This document shows positions 42,899-53,824 of a DNA stretch of 64,000 nucleotides, one piece after another. Origin of the DNA: Tritrichomonas musculus (lineage: Eukaryota; Parabasalia; Tritrichomonadida; Tritrichomonadidae); contig JAPFFF010000017.1 of the NCBI GenBank assembly GCA_039105265.1, positions 1,860,001 through 1,924,000 on the forward strand, given 5' to 3'. Position numbers and translations under genes: made by a program. The notes beneath the pieces are model-generated. The model ran no database searches, was not told where the DNA came from, and saw only the letters and a program-made list of their open reading frames with translations. Position 1 is the stretch's first letter, and every line of letters begins with the position of its first letter.

Positions 42899-43271
42899 AG
42901 TAGTTAAGTATAGGCGGTGTCTCATACTTCACCACCGCCTACACGCTTCGCCACCAAGCTCAGGTACACCCTCGCTTGGGCCTCAGCTTCCGGCCAAATA
43001 CCTACTGAAAAACCTATCGTAAGTATACCCTATCTACATTAGCTAATTTCCCACCCCCGTCCCTCAAGTTCAAGTACATTGTCGTTTTTCAATATTTCTA
43101 TTAATTTTTTATACAACACTATACAAATGACCACACCATCAGATTTAAAGGTATGGAGTAGTTTTTGAGCTTTCTAATGGTGTTTTTTGAATTCTACACC
43201 CAAAAATACGGTATTTCTTGTATAGGCACGACCCCGAAAAATAGACAATAATTTTTTATCAAAATGATTTT
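42899..43271. other. Left terminal region of the Polinton
   Basis: A non-coding, C-richer stretch expected to be the terminal inverted repeat. It has a hairpin with stem GGCGGTG (42913-42919) and CACCGCC (42933-42939). The other copy would be outside the window, so the repeat cannot be confirmed. Confidence 0.55.
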
Positions 43272-46200
43272 TTAATATTTTTGATTGGCCAACTGATGGC
43301 TAACTTGCTGAGTGGTGAATATTTCATATTTGCTAACTAATTCCTGTGTTGTAACAAAACCATTTGTCCGCAAGGTAATATTTATCGCATTAGTACAAGA
43401 ATTGTCAATTGGGATTTCATATGTTGAACTAACACTGTTATCCAAAGTAATTAGCTTGTGAATAAAATCAAATTTTATGAAATGATTCTTACCAACAATA
43501 TCTTTGAATACAAATATATGAAGCCTATTCCACACAGCAGCTACATTTGAGCCAGCATACTTAAATCTAATATTATTTAAGTTTTCCATTGATAATTCAA
43601 ATACAGATGGTATTATTTGATAGCCATCATTTAGTCCAAATCTAGTCAGCTCATCTTTGGTATAGTAGTTGATTAGCTCATTGCTTGTAGATAATGAAAT
43701 GTCCTCATCAAATGTTGCAGAAGATATTTCACAACCAATATAATAACCATAATAATCATCATAAATGAAAATTGCACCAGTCATAACATCCCAATCAATA
43801 TATAATTCTTCACTGATTTCAGATTGTTTGAGGAATAAAATACAATTCCAATATTGAGTCTCTGAAATCTCATCTATGGTCTCAAATATTATGTCAAATG
43901 AATGTTCAACACTATCTGGATCAGTATATTTTCCAATTAAATGAGTTCCCTCATGATATGGTATATGAGATGTCGTAAATCTCCTTTGTTCATCACCATC
44001 ATCCAATAACACTTCTTTATTTGTTATAGAGAGTTCTTGATGATTATGATAAGATATATCATTTAATTTTCTATATTCTGATAAATCATCTTTGGTGACA
44101 TATGAACCATTTTCTAATGCTGCTAATCTTGATTCCATTGCTTCTATAGTAGCCTTTAAATTTGTGTTCTCTCTCTCTAAATTTTCTATCCTTGTCTTCA
44201 GTTCATCATTTTCACTTTTCAATGCTATTTGATCTTCTTCACCAAATTCAGCTAGAGTAACTCGTACTGGATATGTTCCAGAGTAATTATAAAGTACACC
44301 TGTTGCTTCTTCCCAATAAAACGAGCCAACACTTATATCCATAACATGAGCAATTGTATCGTGTATGTTTTTTGTACTTTCCGTCTTGAATATGATATCA
44401 AATTCCTCATTTACATTTGAGCCAGTCACACCAACCAAGTGAGCACCTTCTTGGAATGGAATGAAGGAAGTAGAAAAGAAATCACCAAGCAGATGTTCTG
44501 GTTCGTAAGGGCCGTTTGTTATTGGTAGAATAATTTTATTCCCAACTTTCAAATCAGTTTTGCTTCGATATTTTTCATCGGATTCTGATTCAGTTAAATA
44601 TTTATCAGTTTCTGTTTTATATAAATCATTAATTAAAACTTTATTATCATCTTTAAATACAATACTATTTTTATAATTAACTTGTAAGTTAAATTTATCG
44701 TTTTCATTAAAAAGGGATAAAATATGAGTTTGCCTATTATTTGAAAATTCAAAATATGTTAAACTATCATTTCTTATATCTATTGTTTGATTCATTAACC
44801 GTAATTGTCTCATATTATTTTTTAATTGTGCATAAGTCAATCCTGAACCAGCATCTTCAGAATCAAATAATAACGTTGGAATTTCACTTTTCAATGCTAA
44901 TTGATCTTCTTCACCATAATTCAAATCATTTTTGCTTCGATATTTTGCATCCGCTTCCTCTTTTGTATACAGGTTATCCATATTAACCATATTATTTTTT
45001 AATTCATCTAATGCTTCATTTACTTCATCAACAGTTGGGAATTCATTTAAAGTCGTAGCTAGAGCAGTATCATTCTTTTCTATCTGCTCATTTAATGTAT
45101 CTATCTTCTTATGTAAAGCATCTATATCACAAGTATATGCTAAATCATTTGTAGTAAATTCCATTCTTCTTTTTGCTGTATTCTCTTTGATGCTGATTCC
45201 ACTAACCCTATGTTTATTTGGGTTTGATATAACAAATGTTTTGTCATTCATAGTGCAGCTAGGAAAATCAGTTGTTCCTTGGTAATTAATTGTTCCACCA
45301 GTAATATTAATAGTAACTATATTCTCTTCATAATCAACATCATTGTATTCACTAACTTTTTGCACCAAAAATCGTGCTTTGATTATTCCATCTGTTATTG
45401 TGTCTTCAGCCTCCAAATGAACCTCGCCATTAACAAATTTACCAACAACATCTATTATGTCATCTCTAACCAATTCATTCTTTGAAATATAGTCATTATT
45501 TATTTCATTGATAGCATTACATAACATTTTAAATGTTGGTTTCATTGCATGCACAACATTATTACATATATTGAACACACCCGCAACACTAGGAACACTT
45601 GTATCTTCATTAGCATCATATGTCAACTCTTTTATGTCTTCATTACACCAATCAATTAATGGAGTTAAATCAGTTTTAATGCTTCTACTTAATAAATGTA
45701 ATGGTAATTCATTAGCATAACCAAACCATCTTTCTCCTGATTCAACAATACATCTAACAGAACCATTAATACCATTGAAGCCAAAACTAATACCTGTTTC
45801 TGTTAATGATAAACCTCCCATTAACGTACCTGTTGCTCCTATTGCTAACGCAACTCCTGCCATTATTTCTAGTTTATCTGTTTCAGACTTTAAATATTGA
45901 GTTTTATTTTGTTGCTCAGTCATTTCACTTCTTAATGTATCTACTTTTGATGTAATATCCTTGACATCATATGAAACAACATCAAAATTATTTGTCAAAA
46001 CATTTAAATCACTTCTCATCGTTGTAATGTTATCTGCAGTAATGATTTTGGATGAAGTGATATTATAGTCAGTATAAAGAGTTGTTGCGGCATTTGGGTT
46101 TGGTCTTATATCATAAAACTGTTGGTCTATTATGTATTTAAATGCATTTGTTGTTGAATCCCAATTAACTTCTTCGATTGGATCAACTAAATCTTTCCTT

Positions 46201-49200
46201 AGATATAGTTCTACATCTTTTTTTGTTGTATCAATATTTGAATCACTCCATTTATATGGAATTCTATCTATTGTATCATATTCTGCATATATTCCTATGC
46301 AAACACAATCCTTTGCTTTATTATATTGATACACATCTACTGTACTATTAACTTCATCACTAAATCTAAATGTCAATCTCATGGAATCAGAAGAATCACG
46401 TAGTGTTAAATATAATACTCCTCTTTCAAATGTCTTGAGCAAATCTTTAATAGCATTAGGATTCTTGTAATAATTTTGCCATTCAACACATGAAACATAA
46501 ACAGGTAGAGTTGAATATTTAGGATATGATGTATTGTTAAATATTTTTCCCGTATTATCAATGCTTATTCTTAGTTGAAAATGATAATCTGAAGCATCTT
46601 TTTCTGTTCCATCTTTTAATAACACCTTGAATTCTCTAGTGCATACATTCCAAAGAGCATGCATTAATCCTTTGTCATCTTTCTCTACTATTTTATTATT
46701 TAGTTCATCATCTTTGACCATAATTATTGCTCCCGTACATAAAGCATATGCTGATGCTGTTAATCCATATAATCTGCATGTAGTTTGACACAATGTTTTA
46801 ATACTTTTATTATAACATCCTTGACAATTATAACCTGTCCAATATCCTTTATTAGCGTTATTATCATCGTTTTTCCACATTAAAGACCATGTATTGCCAA
46901 AACAATATTCTTTGAAAATGAATTCTAAATTACTTGGTATATTATAATTTGAATCAACTGAGAACACCATTTTATAAAATTCATTATCTTCTGTAATTAT
47001 TGATGGTTTATAGAAATAATGAACATCCGATTTATGTAATTTGAGTGCATTATCAGCCTCGATAACAGAACATTTAATTGCTTTATCAGTTTTTAATGCA
47101 GTTGGAGTGAATTGGTTCATAATACTTAAATCACCATTAATATATAATGTACGTGGATCGAATGGTAATCTTTTATCAAATGCTATAAAAAATTTTCCAT
47201 CTAATTTGCTTTGGTCAGCAGGTCCTATTGAACGAGTCATAGTAAAAGAGTTATCATTTATGATGCAATATTTTTGGTCTATATCATACGTAATGACTGG
47301 ACAGACTATTTTATTATTTCTCGAAGAGATGTAAAATTCTTTAATGTATCTTCCTTCTTCATCGTAAATAACATTCTTTCTTAAAACAATTTTAAATATT
47401 GGTCTGTTCCAATTTAAGAAACCATTCTTTCTTTCTTCAGGTACATCAATAATTAAAATATTACAGTCAATATTATTAATGGTATCTGTTATTTGTGTTA
47501 TCATTCCATTTTCAATAAATAAATCTGCTAATCCTGATTCAATCGTAAAATTAGAATCACCTGATGATAAATTCGATATATCTACACCATTAATCAATCC
47601 ATTGACATTTAGATTTGCTTTGATATTAACATCACCATATACTGGTTTTTCTTTTTTAAACTGATAGTTATTTGGTGGCTCAATATAATTGCTTCCATAT
47701 ACTTCTAAAGCTTTCTTGAATGATTCACTATCTGAACCTGGAATAGAAACAGAGTCATCAGGCTGTTTTGGTGGTGTGCCGATGTCAATACTCAAAGGAC
47801 TAACAGCACTATTGCAGTAAATCCATTCATTTTCATTTTCATCCCATATAATATCCCCTTCTTTGTTTTTTGTATTGTTAGCCATAAAGGCTGTATAGAC
47901 AGCCACACTCATTCTATCTTCATTATTCCTCCAACCTTGACATTTATTATCAAAATCGGTAATCATAATTTGAATCCAGTTTTGTCTGTCCACATCAAAT
48001 ATAAATGAAGGAGGCGCATCAAAGCTTCTATTTGTTCTCCAGCCAGAAGGGAAATCATCTAATGAATACCCACTCTCAGTTAATAAAACCCATCTATGAA
48101 AGAGGGCTGACCAATAATATATTTCATCATGTTCAACATCAAAAGACCTATCATTCATGAAATTGGTATGCTTTATATTTGCATCAATCTGCTGATTTTG
48201 TTTTTGATATTGATTTACCAAATCATTTATACCATCATTATTATTGTAAATCGAAAAGTCAACTACCTGTGATTGAGCCAATTGGGCCTGGTTGTCAAAA
48301 TGTAAACGACTAATATCATGTACCTGAAGATGGTCTTGAACCTCATCCACTCTATCATACAAATCAGCTAACAATTCAACAAATATAGCATCGTTCTCAT
48401 CTTCAAAATTATTCTCTCCATCTTGATTACAATTGCATGATTTTATTTTTGAACAATAATCAGCCCAATAGTTTAATGATACTATTATATTATTTATATT
48501 CAGCTGGACATCATTTAGGAATTGATTTAAACTGACCTTTACTTTTGTACCATCGATATTGTCAACTTTTATTGTATGGTCTACAGTTAATGATGTCGTA
48601 AATAGTTTTAGAGCCGATGCCAGCCCATATCCAAGAACACTAGATAACAATAGATTTTGAATTATTTTTGGATAATTTAAGTAATTATCTTTTTGGTTTT
48701 GCGTATAGATATCGATGAATTCACCAGGGCTGCTTACCTCCACTAACTGGTCTGCTTTAACTTCTTCTGTACTATTTTTATATTTATATCCTATTGTTTG
48801 AAGAGTATGATTTTCAGGATTGTAATGATATTGCTTTGTTCCATTTATTATCTTTGTTAAGTTTGTTTCGTTAAATACATCATATAATATCCTTTTTATG
48901 GATTGATTCTTTTTTTCATTCTTCATAATATTCATCAACATATCAGCTAAATTATAAAATGGTTTGTAATGAAGGAAAGGTTCAGTTGGAGAAGGTTTTG
49001 GTGGTGCAGTAGGAGTTTGAACATACTTTATAACATCACATTGCCCTTTATCTTCATCCAATACTACTTGTTCATATCCGTCAGCTGCACACATCAATTC
49101 GTTGTACATATCATGGACAGCTTCACAGGTTTTTGATTCCGCTTCGATAATGTCATTGAATGTATTAACACATAATTCATCTTTGATAAGCTCTCTGTTG

Positions 49201-49523
49201 GACTCTACTTGTTCTGATTTCACTTCCATCAATATATTTTCTGGCGCTCTATATTCAAGTATTTGTGTAGATTTTTCAGTTATTGGAACGTCGCCGAATC
49301 CTTCAAGACTGCCTCCATTTTCAATGTAATCGTTTACCACTCTTGCATCAACTTCAGCTTTATTGTATAGACAATTAAATTTTGGGTATTCATTTGGTTT
49401 ATCATCTTGAGTAATATTTATTTGTTCATTTCCATCTTCATCTTCTCCTTCACATATTTCAAAACCATTTGCTTTAAGTTTAGATGCCACCTTGCTCTTT
49501 GCAGAATACAGTGCCAAAGACAT
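43272..49523 (-). CDS. Polinton giant fibre-like structural protein
   Basis: The protein has about 2083 residues and is one of the largest proteins in this window. The C-terminal third holds repeated modules of the type YTKEEADAKYRSKNDL, YLTESESDEKYRSKTDL, YVTKDDLSEYRKLNDI and YYTKDELTRF. This pattern is well known from phage and viral tail-fibre or needle proteins, where it lies at trimer joints. A Pro-rich linker (TPTAPPKPSPTEP) lies near residue 185 and a hydrophobic Gly-rich segment (AGVALAIGATGTLMGGLSL) near residue 1220. Coiled-coil-like stretches occur before the fibre modules. It is probably a host-contact spike on the particle. The start at 49523 avoids overlap with the divergent gene at 49542. 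Confidence 0.8.
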   Translation of the reverse strand: MSLALYSAKSKVASKLKANGFEICEGEDEDGNEQINITQDDKPNEYPKFNCLYNKAEVDARVVNDYIENGGSLEGFGDVPITEKSTQILEYRAPENILMEVKSEQVESNRELIKDELCVNTFNDIIEAESKTCEAVHDMYNELMCAADGYEQVVLDEDKGQCDVIKYVQTPTAPPKPSPTEPFLHYKPFYNLADMLMNIMKNEKKNQSIKRILYDVFNETNLTKIINGTKQYHYNPENHTLQTIGYKYKNSTEEVKADQLVEVSSPGEFIDIYTQNQKDNYLNYPKIIQNLLLSSVLGYGLASALKLFTTSLTVDHTIKVDNIDGTKVKVSLNQFLNDVQLNINNIIVSLNYWADYCSKIKSCNCNQDGENNFEDENDAIFVELLADLYDRVDEVQDHLQVHDISRLHFDNQAQLAQSQVVDFSIYNNNDGINDLVNQYQKQNQQIDANIKHTNFMNDRSFDVEHDEIYYWSALFHRWVLLTESGYSLDDFPSGWRTNRSFDAPPSFIFDVDRQNWIQIMITDFDNKCQGWRNNEDRMSVAVYTAFMANNTKNKEGDIIWDENENEWIYCNSAVSPLSIDIGTPPKQPDDSVSIPGSDSESFKKALEVYGSNYIEPPNNYQFKKEKPVYGDVNIKANLNVNGLINGVDISNLSSGDSNFTIESGLADLFIENGMITQITDTINNIDCNILIIDVPEERKNGFLNWNRPIFKIVLRKNVIYDEEGRYIKEFYISSRNNKIVCPVITYDIDQKYCIINDNSFTMTRSIGPADQSKLDGKFFIAFDKRLPFDPRTLYINGDLSIMNQFTPTALKTDKAIKCSVIEADNALKLHKSDVHYFYKPSIITEDNEFYKMVFSVDSNYNIPSNLEFIFKEYCFGNTWSLMWKNDDNNANKGYWTGYNCQGCYNKSIKTLCQTTCRLYGLTASAYALCTGAIIMVKDDELNNKIVEKDDKGLMHALWNVCTREFKVLLKDGTEKDASDYHFQLRISIDNTGKIFNNTSYPKYSTLPVYVSCVEWQNYYKNPNAIKDLLKTFERGVLYLTLRDSSDSMRLTFRFSDEVNSTVDVYQYNKAKDCVCIGIYAEYDTIDRIPYKWSDSNIDTTKKDVELYLRKDLVDPIEEVNWDSTTNAFKYIIDQQFYDIRPNPNAATTLYTDYNITSSKIITADNITTMRSDLNVLTNNFDVVSYDVKDITSKVDTLRSEMTEQQNKTQYLKSETDKLEIMAGVALAIGATGTLMGGLSLTETGISFGFNGINGSVRCIVESGERWFGYANELPLHLLSRSIKTDLTPLIDWCNEDIKELTYDANEDTSVPSVAGVFNICNNVVHAMKPTFKMLCNAINEINNDYISKNELVRDDIIDVVGKFVNGEVHLEAEDTITDGIIKARFLVQKVSEYNDVDYEENIVTINITGGTINYQGTTDFPSCTMNDKTFVISNPNKHRVSGISIKENTAKRRMEFTTNDLAYTCDIDALHKKIDTLNEQIEKNDTALATTLNEFPTVDEVNEALDELKNNMVNMDNLYTKEEADAKYRSKNDLNYGEEDQLALKSEIPTLLFDSEDAGSGLTYAQLKNNMRQLRLMNQTIDIRNDSLTYFEFSNNRQTHILSLFNENDKFNLQVNYKNSIVFKDDNKVLINDLYKTETDKYLTESESDEKYRSKTDLKVGNKIILPITNGPYEPEHLLGDFFSTSFIPFQEGAHLVGVTGSNVNEEFDIIFKTESTKNIHDTIAHVMDISVGSFYWEEATGVLYNYSGTYPVRVTLAEFGEEDQIALKSENDELKTRIENLERENTNLKATIEAMESRLAALENGSYVTKDDLSEYRKLNDISYHNHQELSITNKEVLLDDGDEQRRFTTSHIPYHEGTHLIGKYTDPDSVEHSFDIIFETIDEISETQYWNCILFLKQSEISEELYIDWDVMTGAIFIYDDYYGYYIGCEISSATFDEDISLSTSNELINYYTKDELTRFGLNDGYQIIPSVFELSMENLNNIRFKYAGSNVAAVWNRLHIFVFKDIVGKNHFIKFDFIHKLITLDNSVSSTYEIPIDNSCTNAINITLRTNGFVTTQELVSKYEIFTTQQVSHQLANQKY

Positions 49524-49541
49524 TTTATCTGAAATTAAATT

Positions 49542-50276
49542 ATGTTGTATAGTGTTCAGAGTCAACCAGGTAATTATAATACGGTAAGACTTAATATTGA
49601 TATCCCATGGAAATGTCCATACGTGAAGTACTATGTTTCATCTATTAATACCAAAGCCAACATATTGATGACAACGGATGATGATTATTTAATATTTGAG
49701 TCATCACTCGGAGAAGTAAAAATAGAATTTGATGAAATGTATGCTTACTCCTTTAACTACTTAGTCAAATGCCTAAATGCAAATCAGACTGTAATCGAGT
49801 TCAAGAATATCAATAATAGAACCATTTCACTAAAACCAGTCCAAAATGTAACTTTCAAGGAAGGTAGTCATAGAGCGAAATTGATTACTGGTTTGTTCAA
49901 TACTAAACCAGGGCATATATTTCCAAATGGAGTTGAGTGCGAGGTACCTGATCTACCTATACTTGATTTGGCCAATAAGTTGTATTTAGTTTCATTACAG
50001 GGGGTAGCAACTCATTCATCAATTGGAGACCAAGAATATACCCCAAGCATCCTTGCAAACATTGACACAATGATAATGGATCAAGAGGCAATGATAGTTA
50101 ACTATGACATGACTAAGCCAATAAAAATAAAAGTTAATACGGATTCATTAAAATATTTGGAAATGAGATTAGTCGATTTCATGTTTCAACCAGTAATATT
50201 AAAATCTCCTCTCTTCATTACCTTAAAAATAAAACCAAGCCAAGAGGCTGATATATATGACATCCTTACTAAATGA
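49542..50276 (+). CDS. Candidate Polinton minor capsid (penton-like) protein
   Basis: The protein has 244 residues and is beta-rich, with no signal peptide or membrane segment. The C-terminal strands (IKIKVNTDSLKYLEMRLVDF and SPLFITLKIK) resemble the closing strands of jelly-roll capsid proteins. Polintons usually carry one single-jelly-roll penton protein besides the major capsid protein, and no other gene in view fits that role better. It is divergent from the fibre gene with only 18 bp between their starts, so they probably share a promoter. Its end overlaps the end of the opposite-strand GIY-YIG gene by 8 bp. Confidence 0.45.
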   Translation: MLYSVQSQPGNYNTVRLNIDIPWKCPYVKYYVSSINTKANILMTTDDDYLIFESSLGEVKIEFDEMYAYSFNYLVKCLNANQTVIEFKNINNRTISLKPVQNVTFKEGSHRAKLITGLFNTKPGHIFPNGVECEVPDLPILDLANKLYLVSLQGVATHSSIGDQEYTPSILANIDTMIMDQEAMIVNYDMTKPIKIKVNTDSLKYLEMRLVDFMFQPVILKSPLFITLKIKPSQEADIYDILTK

Positions 50277-50592
50277 TAGCTCTGGGACAATGATATTGGA
50301 TATAAGTCCTAATAATATATATCATTTCATTCACATTCCCAACAAAGTACTCATTTCCTATAAATGCGGTTCCATCTCTTGTTGTTGCTCTCGTATAATT
50401 TTCTTCAAATATTGTTATTAATTCTTTTTCCACTTTTACTGAATCACTTACTGCTTCAATTATATATACTTCGCTGTCTTTTGGATATTGTCCCATTCTT
50501 GTTGCAATCTTATTTGTTCTACCAATTTTGTATACAGGTTGATTAGAATAAGAAAATTCCCTTTCACGAATCAAATATATGTATTCTACCAT
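50269..50592 (-). CDS. GIY-YIG/T5orf172-type protein of the Polinton
   Basis: The protein has 107 residues. VEYIYLIREREF followed by PVYKIGRTNKIATRMGQY gives the first strand, the KIGRT turn and the Arg-bearing helix of the GIY-YIG nuclease fold, in the T5orf172 variant common in phages and giant viruses. KVEKELITIFEENY fits the helix that follows, with its Glu. It may cut or bind DNA; its role in Polintons is not established. It lies between the penton-like gene (convergent) and the polymerase gene (divergent, 55 bp between starts). Confidence 0.65.
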   Translation of the reverse strand: MVEYIYLIREREFSYSNQPVYKIGRTNKIATRMGQYPKDSEVYIIEAVSDSVKVEKELITIFEENYTRATTRDGTAFIGNEYFVGNVNEMIYIIRTYIQYHCPRAII

Positions 50593-50647
50593 TTTAGGGT
50601 TAATAAATATTTAGCGTGATATTTTTTTATTTCTTATTTACACTTAA

Positions 50648-53600
50648 ATGACATACCTCTTTGATATATCAGTTGACCTCTATTCGACTGCAAGAACGGA
50701 AGCAAGAAAAGAGTATAAGCAAAGGGTGAAAGACGTAAGAGACAAACGAAAGTTCAAGAAATATTTGAAAGAATTCATGACCAAGGCTAAGAAAGAAATA
50801 TCATTTGACATAGATATAGGTGATGATGAAGATAAGAGACTTGCTTTCACTGAAACATTAAGACAATTACACAAAGAGAATAAGAAGAATATAGTAGTAA
50901 AAAGCGAATCATTAGGTGGTGAGGAATACAAATGGTTTACACTTTCCAAGGCACGAAGATTAGATTCAACAATAGGACATATATCAGGGACAATAGACTT
51001 GAATGATGACTGTTCAGACAATAATCCTTGGGTTGGCAATGTATTCATCCCTGCAAAATACCAGTTGCTCTTCATTAAAAATAGAAAGAGAGGCAAGCAA
51101 ACATCATTCACTATTAATAAAGAAGATAATAAAGGTAAGTTGTATGAAGAAGAAGTTGAAGTCGACGAAGATTATCGCGATAATCCAGAAGGTGGATTCT
51201 TCCCTTATATTAATCTCTCTGATTTAGACTTATCACAGTACCAAATATTCAAGACAGTTGATAAGAAGAACTATAAAGACAATTGTTTGGTATATGCTTG
51301 CATTCAGTCTGGAGTATTCACTGATGAGGAAATTAATTATTTACGCTTTATGGTCAAGACTAGGTTAATCCCCAATAACTTGATATACGATATAGCCAAG
51401 CAGTTTAAATGCCATTTTGTTGTAAGAAGGATTAATGAGGGAAAAGATGTAGTAAACCAACAAGAAATAAAAATAGATACAAGAAAGAGACCATGGGCCA
51501 AAGAGTTTGACCGAATTGTTGACTTATTACTGTACAAGAACCATTACATGATATATAAACCCCTAAATGGTGTTAAACCTATGGCAATATTTCGCAAGCT
51601 ATTTAAAGAAGGAAAGTTCAGGGAGATAAAGAACTGTGAAATGAATATCTTAGCAACGAATGAATACAACTCTCACTTAGCGGATTATACAGACCTTGAA
51701 TATGATCCTGAATTGTGCTGTAAACTAATAGATTCATCAGAGACGAAAAAGGAGAGAGAGTGGAGTAGGATTTATTATTCTGATTTTGAAACTAATACCA
51801 CTGTATCACCCCATATGCCTTATCTAAATATTACTGTGTACAGGACCAAAGAGTTAATTCATAAAATGATATTTGATGGGGAGAATATTGCTGACAGATT
51901 ACTAAAGTCATTGGAGAACAATTCTCTCATTTACTTCCATAACCTTAAATATGATGCTTGTTTCTTTATAAATACTCCTGGATGGGATGTACAAATAACA
52001 GAGAGAAGTGGAACGATTCTGCAAATAGTCATGACAAAGTATAAACCTAACAAGAGATTAACTTTCCGCAATAGCTACTCTATCATCCCTGCTGCATTAG
52101 CTTCATTTGGTAAGATGTTTCAGTTACCAGTTCATAAAGAGGTAATGGCCTATAAAATATATACTGAAAGGAACATAAATAGGAAAACTGTCTCTGCGCT
52201 TGAATTTCAACTACAGTATTACTTAGAGAACCAAGACAAGAAACCATTGACACAGATAAAACAAGACTGGAAGCAATTAATAGATAATGCAAAAGCTTGT
52301 GGTGCATATGTTGGAGGAGCTATTGATATTATGAAGTATGCCATCTATTATTGCAAACTGGATTGCATAGTATTGATGAAGGGAGTAGAGAAATTTAATA
52401 GAGATCTGGTAGAAGTATTTAAGCAGACGAAGACAAAGATGCTTGATGTCCATAACTTTATATCCATTAGCTCTATTGGCTACTATTATGCATATAAATT
52501 TGGTTGCTTTGATGGGTGTTATCAACTTAGTGGTAAACCACAAAACTTCATTCAGAGATGCGTTAGTGGAGGTAGAACAATGACAGCTAATAATGAAAAG
52601 CAATATATAGAGGAAAGGATACAAGATTTTGATGCAGTCAGTTTATATCCTAGTGCAATGAGTATTATGTCTGGTGTACCTAAAGGAGTGCCAGAAGTAA
52701 TTCGCCTGGAGGCCTCAGGTACTAATCGTGCGGGCCCATCGGATATGTTTACAAAGGAATTATTAGATTTTGATCAGTTCTTCATTGAAATCAATATCAA
52801 GAAGATCAAGTGCAAAGCTGACAAACCATATAAATTTGGACAAATATTTAGTAGGAATGATCAAGGGTCAAAAATATTTAACAACAACCCCATCAACAAT
52901 TATTACATAGACAAGAGAGCTTTTATGGACTTGATGGAGTTTTATGATTTCGATTATGAGTTTATTAGAGGATATTACTTTGACAAAGGATTCAACAACA
53001 AGATTAATGTATTTATAGAGAAATTGTTCAATCTAAGAAGGAGATACCAAGATGCTAACAATCCATTGCAACAAACCATCAAACTACTTCTTAATTCCAT
53101 TTACGGAAAATCTATCCTAAAGGCAACAACAACTGAAACTAAATGTATACCAAAAGATAAAGCCATTAAATATATATGGAAGAACTATAATTACATAACA
53201 GAGGTGATAGAGAACAAGTCAATTGATAATGTATATGTTAAGAAGGTTAAACCAATAAACAGTCATTTTAATTTACCTCATTTTGGTGCTAGTGTCTTGT
53301 CATGGAGCAAACATTTAATGAATAGGGTAATGAGTACAGCTGAGCAAAATGGAATAGACATCTACTATACTGATACAGATAGCGTACACGTTAGAGAAAT
53401 AGATGTACCAAGGATAGCTGAGGTGTTCAAGAAAAAATATGGGAAGGAGTTGATTGGTAAGAAGATGACACAGTTTCATTGTGACTTTGATTCATTTAAT
53501 GGTGCTGTCGGTAGTGTTCATTCAAGGAAATTAATAGCATTAGGAAAGAAAAGTTACTTAGATATTCTAGTTGATGAAAAAGGTAATGAAGGCTATCACA

Positions 53601-53794
53601 TCCGTATGCGTGGAGTACCCAAGCAATGCATATTAAACAAGTGTAAACGAATGGGTATTACAGTAGAGGAGTTATATGAAAGGATGTATCACGGAGAAGA
53701 AATAACATTTAATTTATTAGATGGTTCCAATTGCTTCAGAAAGAGTAATCTTCTTATCAACAAATTAATATTCCGGTTTTTGAAAGAAAGATGA
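50648..53794 (+). CDS. polB: Polinton protein-primed DNA polymerase B
   Basis: The protein has 1048 residues and belongs to the family of adenovirus-type and phi29-type polymerases that start synthesis on a protein primer. The proofreading domain shows YSDFETNT (Asp379, Glu381), YFHNLKYDACFF and YCKLDCIVLM. The polymerase domain shows DFDAVSLYPSAM (from Asp660), LLLNSIYGKSI and YTDTDSVH (about residues 907-912). The long N-terminal part (~1-370) has basic coiled stretches and is typical of Polinton polymerases. This enzyme is expected to copy the element through its terminal repeats. A shared 3' motif follows the stop at 53801. Confidence 0.95.
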   Translation: MTYLFDISVDLYSTARTEARKEYKQRVKDVRDKRKFKKYLKEFMTKAKKEISFDIDIGDDEDKRLAFTETLRQLHKENKKNIVVKSESLGGEEYKWFTLSKARRLDSTIGHISGTIDLNDDCSDNNPWVGNVFIPAKYQLLFIKNRKRGKQTSFTINKEDNKGKLYEEEVEVDEDYRDNPEGGFFPYINLSDLDLSQYQIFKTVDKKNYKDNCLVYACIQSGVFTDEEINYLRFMVKTRLIPNNLIYDIAKQFKCHFVVRRINEGKDVVNQQEIKIDTRKRPWAKEFDRIVDLLLYKNHYMIYKPLNGVKPMAIFRKLFKEGKFREIKNCEMNILATNEYNSHLADYTDLEYDPELCCKLIDSSETKKEREWSRIYYSDFETNTTVSPHMPYLNITVYRTKELIHKMIFDGENIADRLLKSLENNSLIYFHNLKYDACFFINTPGWDVQITERSGTILQIVMTKYKPNKRLTFRNSYSIIPAALASFGKMFQLPVHKEVMAYKIYTERNINRKTVSALEFQLQYYLENQDKKPLTQIKQDWKQLIDNAKACGAYVGGAIDIMKYAIYYCKLDCIVLMKGVEKFNRDLVEVFKQTKTKMLDVHNFISISSIGYYYAYKFGCFDGCYQLSGKPQNFIQRCVSGGRTMTANNEKQYIEERIQDFDAVSLYPSAMSIMSGVPKGVPEVIRLEASGTNRAGPSDMFTKELLDFDQFFIEINIKKIKCKADKPYKFGQIFSRNDQGSKIFNNNPINNYYIDKRAFMDLMEFYDFDYEFIRGYYFDKGFNNKINVFIEKLFNLRRRYQDANNPLQQTIKLLLNSIYGKSILKATTTETKCIPKDKAIKYIWKNYNYITEVIENKSIDNVYVKKVKPINSHFNLPHFGASVLSWSKHLMNRVMSTAEQNGIDIYYTDTDSVHVREIDVPRIAEVFKKKYGKELIGKKMTQFHCDFDSFNGAVGSVHSRKLIALGKKSYLDILVDEKGNEGYHIRMRGVPKQCILNKCKRMGITVEELYERMYHGEEITFNLLDGSNCFRKSNLLINKLIFRFLKER

Positions 53795-53800
53795 AATTCT

Positions 53801-53824
53801 AAAAAAGCTTTGTTATATTTTTGG
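53801..53824 (+). promoter_or_regulatory. Candidate 3' end signal shared by two Polinton genes
   Basis: A-run, then GMTTTGTTATATTTTTG, occurs just after the polymerase stop and again just after the primase-helicase stop at 56190-56212, with one difference inside 22 bases. Position and conservation suggest a cleavage/polyadenylation or termination signal. Confidence 0.4.
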
